Source of the DNA: Oscillospiraceae bacterium
GTDB taxonomy: Bacteria > Bacillota > Clostridia > Oscillospirales > Ruminococcaceae
DNA length: 33,996 bases
Assembly: GCA_017536405.1 (NCBI GenBank)
Contig: JAFXHL010000045.1
Coordinates: 1 to 33,996, forward strand
Direction of reading: 5' to 3'
This document shows positions 30,790 to 33,996 of the stretch, one piece after another. The position numbers and the translations under genes were made by a program. A model generated the notes under the pieces. The model was given only the letters and a program-made list of their open reading frames with translations. It was not told where the DNA came from and did no database searches. Numbering within the stretch: position 1 is the first letter of the stretch; the number at the start of each line of letters is the position of its first letter.

Positions 30790-31962
30790 ATGATGAATTT
30801 CTACGGATTAGACGCAAACCGCGAAGAAAATATCATCGATGTCGCAAAGGATTATACCTGTGCCGCGCAGACAGATGCTTTCAATGAAAACTACCGCAAA
30901 TGGCGAAAGGACAGTTCTTTCGGATTTCATTTTGTAAAAGATACAAACCTGCTCGTTTATATCGACGGAAAAGGGTTTGTTGACGACAGACCCGAAAAGG
31001 CAGAAAAGAAATTCCTTTCAAGAAATATGTATATAATAGGTATTGCTTTATGTATCTATTTTCTTCTTGAAGCATTACTCCCCTATCTTGCCGCATACAT
31101 AATGAATCTTTTAGGATATAATATCTCAAACGACTTTGTTTTCGGAATAATGAACGCAACATCAATTCAGTATACCTCTATTTCGGCGATAATCGCTTTT
31201 ATAAAGATAATTATTCCGACGATGCTGCTTGTATTCATAAGAAAAACTCCGATGAACCTTATCTTTCCCTTAAAGGTAACAAACAAGGAAGCTGCGGGAA
31301 TTTCTGTTCCGATAGTTCTGATGATATGCGGTGTTTCTCTTTGTTGCAGTTTTTTCTGGGGACGCACTCTCGATATTTTTTCTATCGACATATCCCCCGC
31401 CGCTGTAAAAATCGGAAACGATATTCCCTCAACCATAATATCGGCTCTTGCTTATATAGTAATTTTCCCTGTTTTAAAAGAACTCTTTTTAAGAGGGGCT
31501 ATAATGCAGTCGCTAAGACAATTCGGTGATGGATTTGCACTTATTTTCACCTCTATCATTTCGGCTCTTTTAAGACACGACATTTCGCATATATGGTTTT
31601 TTCTTTTAACATCTTTCTGCATAGGCTATGTAACCCTCTGCACAGGCTCTGTTCTCTGCGGAATTTTCGCGGATATGTTTATCTCTCTTGTTGTATATCT
31701 GATCTCGGCTACTATGGCTATTCTTCCGCAGGATATTTTTATGATTTTTACATCTATTATAATACTCTCATTTATGATAACAGGACTTTTTCTTTTCTAT
31801 GTAATTTCAAAGAACAAAGAAGATACCCTTGTTTATAAATTCCCGAAAAGTTATATGGCGCTCAACGATAAGCTCACAGTAGCTCTGATGACTCCCACAA
31901 TGCTTTTATGGGTAGTTGCTGGTTTTGTATTTATGACAATATCCGCAAGATTTATGACATAA
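30790..31962 (+). CDS. CPBP-family intramembrane protein with altered catalytic motifs
   Basis: 390 aa: a soluble N-terminal segment (about 1-78) then about eight to nine transmembrane spans. The core FPVLKELFLRGAI (about 226-238) and SIISALLRHDISH (255-267) fit the CPBP/Abi membrane-protease family. However, the first Glu of the EExxxR motif is Lys230 (Glu231 and Arg235 remain), and the His of FxxxH is Arg262, with His263 and His267 nearby. It may be inactive or have shifted function. AGGAG lies 4 nt before ATG 30790; ATG 30793 is equally possible. It ends 11 nt before tadA, in the same operon as the radical SAM gene. Confidence 0.8.
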   Translation: MMNFYGLDANREENIIDVAKDYTCAAQTDAFNENYRKWRKDSSFGFHFVKDTNLLVYIDGKGFVDDRPEKAEKKFLSRNMYIIGIALCIYFLLEALLPYLAAYIMNLLGYNISNDFVFGIMNATSIQYTSISAIIAFIKIIIPTMLLVFIRKTPMNLIFPLKVTNKEAAGISVPIVLMICGVSLCCSFFWGRTLDIFSIDISPAAVKIGNDIPSTIISALAYIVIFPVLKELFLRGAIMQSLRQFGDGFALIFTSIISALLRHDISHIWFFLLTSFCIGYVTLCTGSVLCGIFADMFISLVVYLISATMAILPQDIFMIFTSIIILSFMITGLFLFYVISKNKEDTLVYKFPKSYMALNDKLTVALMTPTMLLWVVAGFVFMTISARFMT

Positions 31963-31973
31963 GAGGATTTTAT

Positions 31974-32414
31974 ATGGAAAACACATTTATGCGCGAGGCT
32001 TTAAGCCTTGCAGAAAAAGCTCTCGCTATGGGAGAAATTCCTGTCGGGGCTGTTGTTGTAAGAAAATCGGATAAAAAAATAATCGGAAAAGGATATAACC
32101 GAAGAGAAACGGATAAAAATCCATTATCACACGCCGAAACCGAAGCAATACTTGAAGCGTCAAAAACAATCGGCGACTGGCGTTTATCGGGATGTTCCAT
32201 ATATGTAACATTAGAGCCCTGCATTATGTGTGCGGGTGCTATAAAGAATGCAAGGATAGACGATGTTTATTTTGGTGCGTTTGATAAAGCCGAGGGCGCT
32301 GTATGTTCGGCTTTTGATAACATAATCAAAGATTATTACGCAGGAATTATGGAAGATGAATGCTGTGAAATTTTAGAAAAGTTCTTTAAAAAAATAAGAC
32401 AGACCGATACATAG
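31974..32414 (+). CDS. tadA: tRNA-specific adenosine deaminase
   Basis: 146-aa zinc deaminase that converts the wobble adenosine of tRNA-Arg(ACG) to inosine. Zinc site: His53 and the proton shuttle Glu55 in SHAETEA, and Cys83 and Cys86 in LEPCIMCAGA. The length is that of the family. The frame opens at 31908 inside the CPBP gene, but AAGAGGA fixes the start at ATG 31974. It is last in the three-gene unit, with a terminator over its stop. Confidence 0.95.
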   Translation: MENTFMREALSLAEKALAMGEIPVGAVVVRKSDKKIIGKGYNRRETDKNPLSHAETEAILEASKTIGDWRLSGCSIYVTLEPCIMCAGAIKNARIDDVYFGAFDKAEGAVCSAFDNIIKDYYAGIMEDECCEILEKFFKKIRQTDT

Positions 32415-32431
32415 AATATCGGTCTGTTTTT
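32399..32431. terminator. Bidirectional terminator between tadA and the acyltransferase gene
   Basis: A perfect 11-bp stem (32399-32409 with 32417-32427) whose loop holds the tadA stop codon. TTTTT lies to the right on the plus strand; CTTATTTTTTT follows it on the minus strand. Confidence 0.9.
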
Positions 32432-32435
32432 ATTA

Positions 32436-33503
32436 TCATGCTTTTTTCTTTTTCTTGATGCCAAGTATTATAAATCTTAATACAGGAACTCTTCTTATCC
32501 CCTCATAAAGAAGGAATGTTCCTATAAAGCCTATAACTGCAACGAGGATATATATCAGTGCTGTGGGAAGGCTTGTATATGTATAGAAAAGATATGCAGG
32601 AACAAGCACTGCGGGATAATGTACTATATATATTCCATAGCTTGATTTACTCATATAATCGAAAACAGGATTTGTCTTGTCAAGATATTTTTTGAAGCAA
32701 CCGATTATCGCAAGAATTGCTATCCACATATAAGCATTTGTGAAAAATGTTTTTAAAACAGGTCCTTCGCAACAGTTCTGTCCGAAATAGAAAATTGTAT
32801 AACCGATACTTCCTAAAATTGCAAGGCAAAGCATAGGTATTCTTATTTTAACAACTCTTTCTATAACTTCATCGTGTGAGAAAACAAAATATCCCAAAAG
32901 AAATGCCGTAAAATAAATACCGAATCTGAAAACTGTTATTATCGGCATATTGAGTATCTGTGATGCTCCCCATAAAAGTATTCCGAAAAGAAGGATGATT
33001 ACTGTATTGCATTTTTTGCAGAGATTATAGAATTTATCGTTTTTATCAATTTTTCTTATAAGAACAAGAAGAAGTGAGAAGATAAGAAGAAGCTGGATAA
33101 ACCACAACGGCCCCTGACCTGAAAGAACTGAAATGGGGTAAATTAAAAACGACGGCATAAGTTCGGTTGCGCCACCGATTCTTAAATTTATATATCCTGA
33201 AATCCAGTGGAAAACAAAAAGTCCTAATGTTGTGGGTGCTAAAAATTTAACCACTCTTTCTTTCAGAAATTCCTTATTTGTTCTTTTTGAAAGTGAATAT
33301 CTCGATGAAATTCCCGCAACGAGAAACATAAGCACCATAAACCAGGGGTAAACAACATACATAAATATATCGGGATACATAGATGAGCCCAAAGGCCCTA
33401 CTCCGCCTAAAACACCGATATGATTGAACATATAGAAAACGTGATATATGACAACTAAAATAACCGTCATCCATCTTATATTATCAAGGTAATGCTTTCT
33501 CAT
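32436..33503 (-). CDS. Acyltransferase-3 family membrane protein
   Basis: 355 aa with about ten transmembrane spans. N-terminal LDNIRWMTVILVVIYHV has the conserved His21 of the acyltransferase-3 fold (PF01757). GPLWFIQLLLIF (about 130) and SYGIYIVHYP (about 286) are family marks. These proteins add acetyl or similar groups to surface polysaccharides, wall components or small molecules; the target here is not given by context. The C-terminus is a run of Lys. The start overlaps the stop of the AbrB-type gene by 4 nt, so the two are translationally coupled. Confidence 0.92.
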   Translation of the reverse strand: MRKHYLDNIRWMTVILVVIYHVFYMFNHIGVLGGVGPLGSSMYPDIFMYVVYPWFMVLMFLVAGISSRYSLSKRTNKEFLKERVVKFLAPTTLGLFVFHWISGYINLRIGGATELMPSFLIYPISVLSGQGPLWFIQLLLIFSLLLVLIRKIDKNDKFYNLCKKCNTVIILLFGILLWGASQILNMPIITVFRFGIYFTAFLLGYFVFSHDEVIERVVKIRIPMLCLAILGSIGYTIFYFGQNCCEGPVLKTFFTNAYMWIAILAIIGCFKKYLDKTNPVFDYMSKSSYGIYIVHYPAVLVPAYLFYTYTSLPTALIYILVAVIGFIGTFLLYEGIRRVPVLRFIILGIKKKKKA

Positions 33504-33718
33504 TCTTCGTCATCTCCGCTATTGAAAACTTTTGACATAATTTCCGAAAAAGCCGATTTCGGAGGGATTGCTATTCCCTTTTTCTCATCGCCTAAAAGAA
33601 CTATTGTATCTCCTGGATTGATTTCAAAAACCTCTCTCGCCTGCTTCGGAATAACTATCTGACCCTTTTCGCCGACAGTTACTGTCCAGACATATTTTCC
33701 CTTTGGTCCTTTTTTCAT
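33500..33718 (-). CDS. AbrB/SpoVT-type DNA-binding regulator
   Basis: 72 aa. The swapped-hairpin AbrB domain spans about residues 9-50, with TVGEKGQIVIPKQAREVF and NPGDTIVLLGD. A short acidic tail follows (ends SGDDEE). The frame extends to 33766, but AAAGGAG sets the start at ATG 33718. It could be a transition-state style regulator or the antitoxin of a toxin pair. The downstream neighbour is a membrane acyltransferase, not a toxin, so I favour a regulator of its own operon. Confidence 0.9.
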   Translation of the reverse strand: MKKGPKGKYVWTVTVGEKGQIVIPKQAREVFEINPGDTIVLLGDEKKGIAIPPKSAFSEIMSKVFNSGDDEE

Positions 33719-33744
33719 AAACGCATCTCCTTTTGTTTGTTTTA

Positions 33745-33767
33745 TATGAAAAGTAAGTTTTTTCATA
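33745..33767. promoter_or_regulatory. Inverted repeat at the AbrB gene start, candidate operator
   Basis: TATGAAAA (33745-33752) and TTTTCATA (33760-33767) are perfect 8-bp arms around 7 nt. They overlap the predicted transcription start. It is either the autoregulatory site or a 5' hairpin. Confidence 0.5.
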
Positions 33768-33770
33768 CTT

Positions 33771-33799
33771 ATTATACATTACACACTTTCGCTTGTCAA
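33771..33799 (-). promoter_or_regulatory. Consensus promoter of the AbrB-acyltransferase operon
   Basis: Minus strand: TTGACA (33794-33799), 17 nt, TATAAT (33771-33776), a perfect match. Confidence 0.92.
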
Positions 33800-33806
33800 G
33801 AGGTAA

Positions 33807-33846
33807 AATAAAAAAATGATGCGTGTTTTTAAACACGCATCATTTT
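33807..33846 (-). terminator. Terminator of the EF-G-like gene
   Basis: A 15-bp stem (33813-33827 with 33832-33846) and a 4-nt loop; on the minus strand a T-rich tract follows. It lies 5 nt after the stop at 33851. Confidence 0.9.
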
Positions 33847-33850
33847 GAAT

Positions 33851-33996
33851 TTATTCTGTATCTGTATTTCCGATTGAGAGAATAACATCAGAAACGAGGT
33901 TTGAAGGAAGTCTTTCATATCTTACAAATTCGAATGTAAAAGAGCCCTTGCCTCTTGTAATCTGGCGAAGTTTTGTTGTGAAGTCATGCATTTCTC
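33851..33996 (-). CDS. EF-G-like GTPase, C-terminal end (partial)
   Basis: The last 47 codons of a gene that continues beyond the window edge. The readable end includes EMHDFTTKLRQITRGKGSF and FEFVRYERLP, which match domain V of elongation factor G, where the usual pattern is M..YATDLRS.TQGRG.F. The divergence from the standard sequence (no YATDLRS, a short tail) fits an EF-G paralogue (FusA2-like or ribosome-protection type) rather than the main fusA. No ribosomal genes are adjacent on the visible side. Too little is present to decide the role. Confidence 0.7.
   Translation of the reverse strand, partial: EMHDFTTKLRQITRGKGSFTFEFVRYERLPSNLVSDVILSIGNTDTE

Noticed and set aside
33500..33718. 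Toxin-antitoxin pair with the AbrB-like protein as antitoxin
   Set aside because: The coupled neighbour is a ten-span acyltransferase, not a small nuclease-type toxin.

Overview
The window looks like the chromosome of an anaerobic, low-GC, single-membrane member of Clostridia, most plausibly an Oscillospiraceae/Ruminococcus-like gut bacterium (inference, no marker gene was compared). The support is: pyruvate:ferredoxin oxidoreductase, RNase Y, a threonine T-box, a TPP riboswitch with ThiT, lipobox lipoproteins, an NPETG wall-sorting signal, strong GGAGG-type ribosome binding sites and many TTGACA-N17-TATAAT promoters. I see no phage, insertion sequence, tRNA, rRNA or CRISPR.

Layout. 1-7070 (minus): one promoter drives a CNNM/CorC-type membrane protein, then four tandem transglutaminase-like lipoproteins that are clearly paralogous; the first of them carries two extracellular zinc ribbons. 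7380-11092 (plus): a very codon-biased PFOR gene with its own promoter and terminator. 11205-14400 (minus): two monocistronic exported proteins, a BspA-type leucine-rich-repeat protein and an abundant-looking NPETG-anchored surface protein. 14499-19298 (minus): a consensus promoter, a T-box leader with a threonine ACC specifier, five small paralogous four-span membrane proteins of unknown function, and last thrS, all overlapping or nearly touching. 19359-22809 (plus): a promoter with a run of hairpins that may be an unannotated RNA, then rny and an O-antigen-ligase-like membrane protein.

22825-27458 (minus): a small DUF4358-like lipoprotein, and an operon of two previously uncalled tiny membrane peptides (34 and 30 aa), a YtrA-type GntR repressor, an ABC ATPase and an 827-aa permease, with an operator-like inverted repeat over the promoter. 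27485-32431 (plus): pyruvate kinase; TPP riboswitch and thiT; then a PflX-like radical SAM protein, a CPBP-family membrane protein with damaged active-site motifs, and tadA. 32436-33996 (minus): an AbrB-type regulator coupled to an acyltransferase-3 membrane protein, and the last 47 codons of an EF-G-like protein that runs off the window.

The most unusual unit is the threonine T-box operon: an amino-acid-sensing leader that normally sits on thrS is here placed before five unknown membrane proteins, so all are predicted to be switched on by uncharged tRNA-Thr. The transglutaminase lipoprotein array and the microprotein-headed GntR/ABC operon come next. Start codons were reset by ribosome binding site position for several genes.
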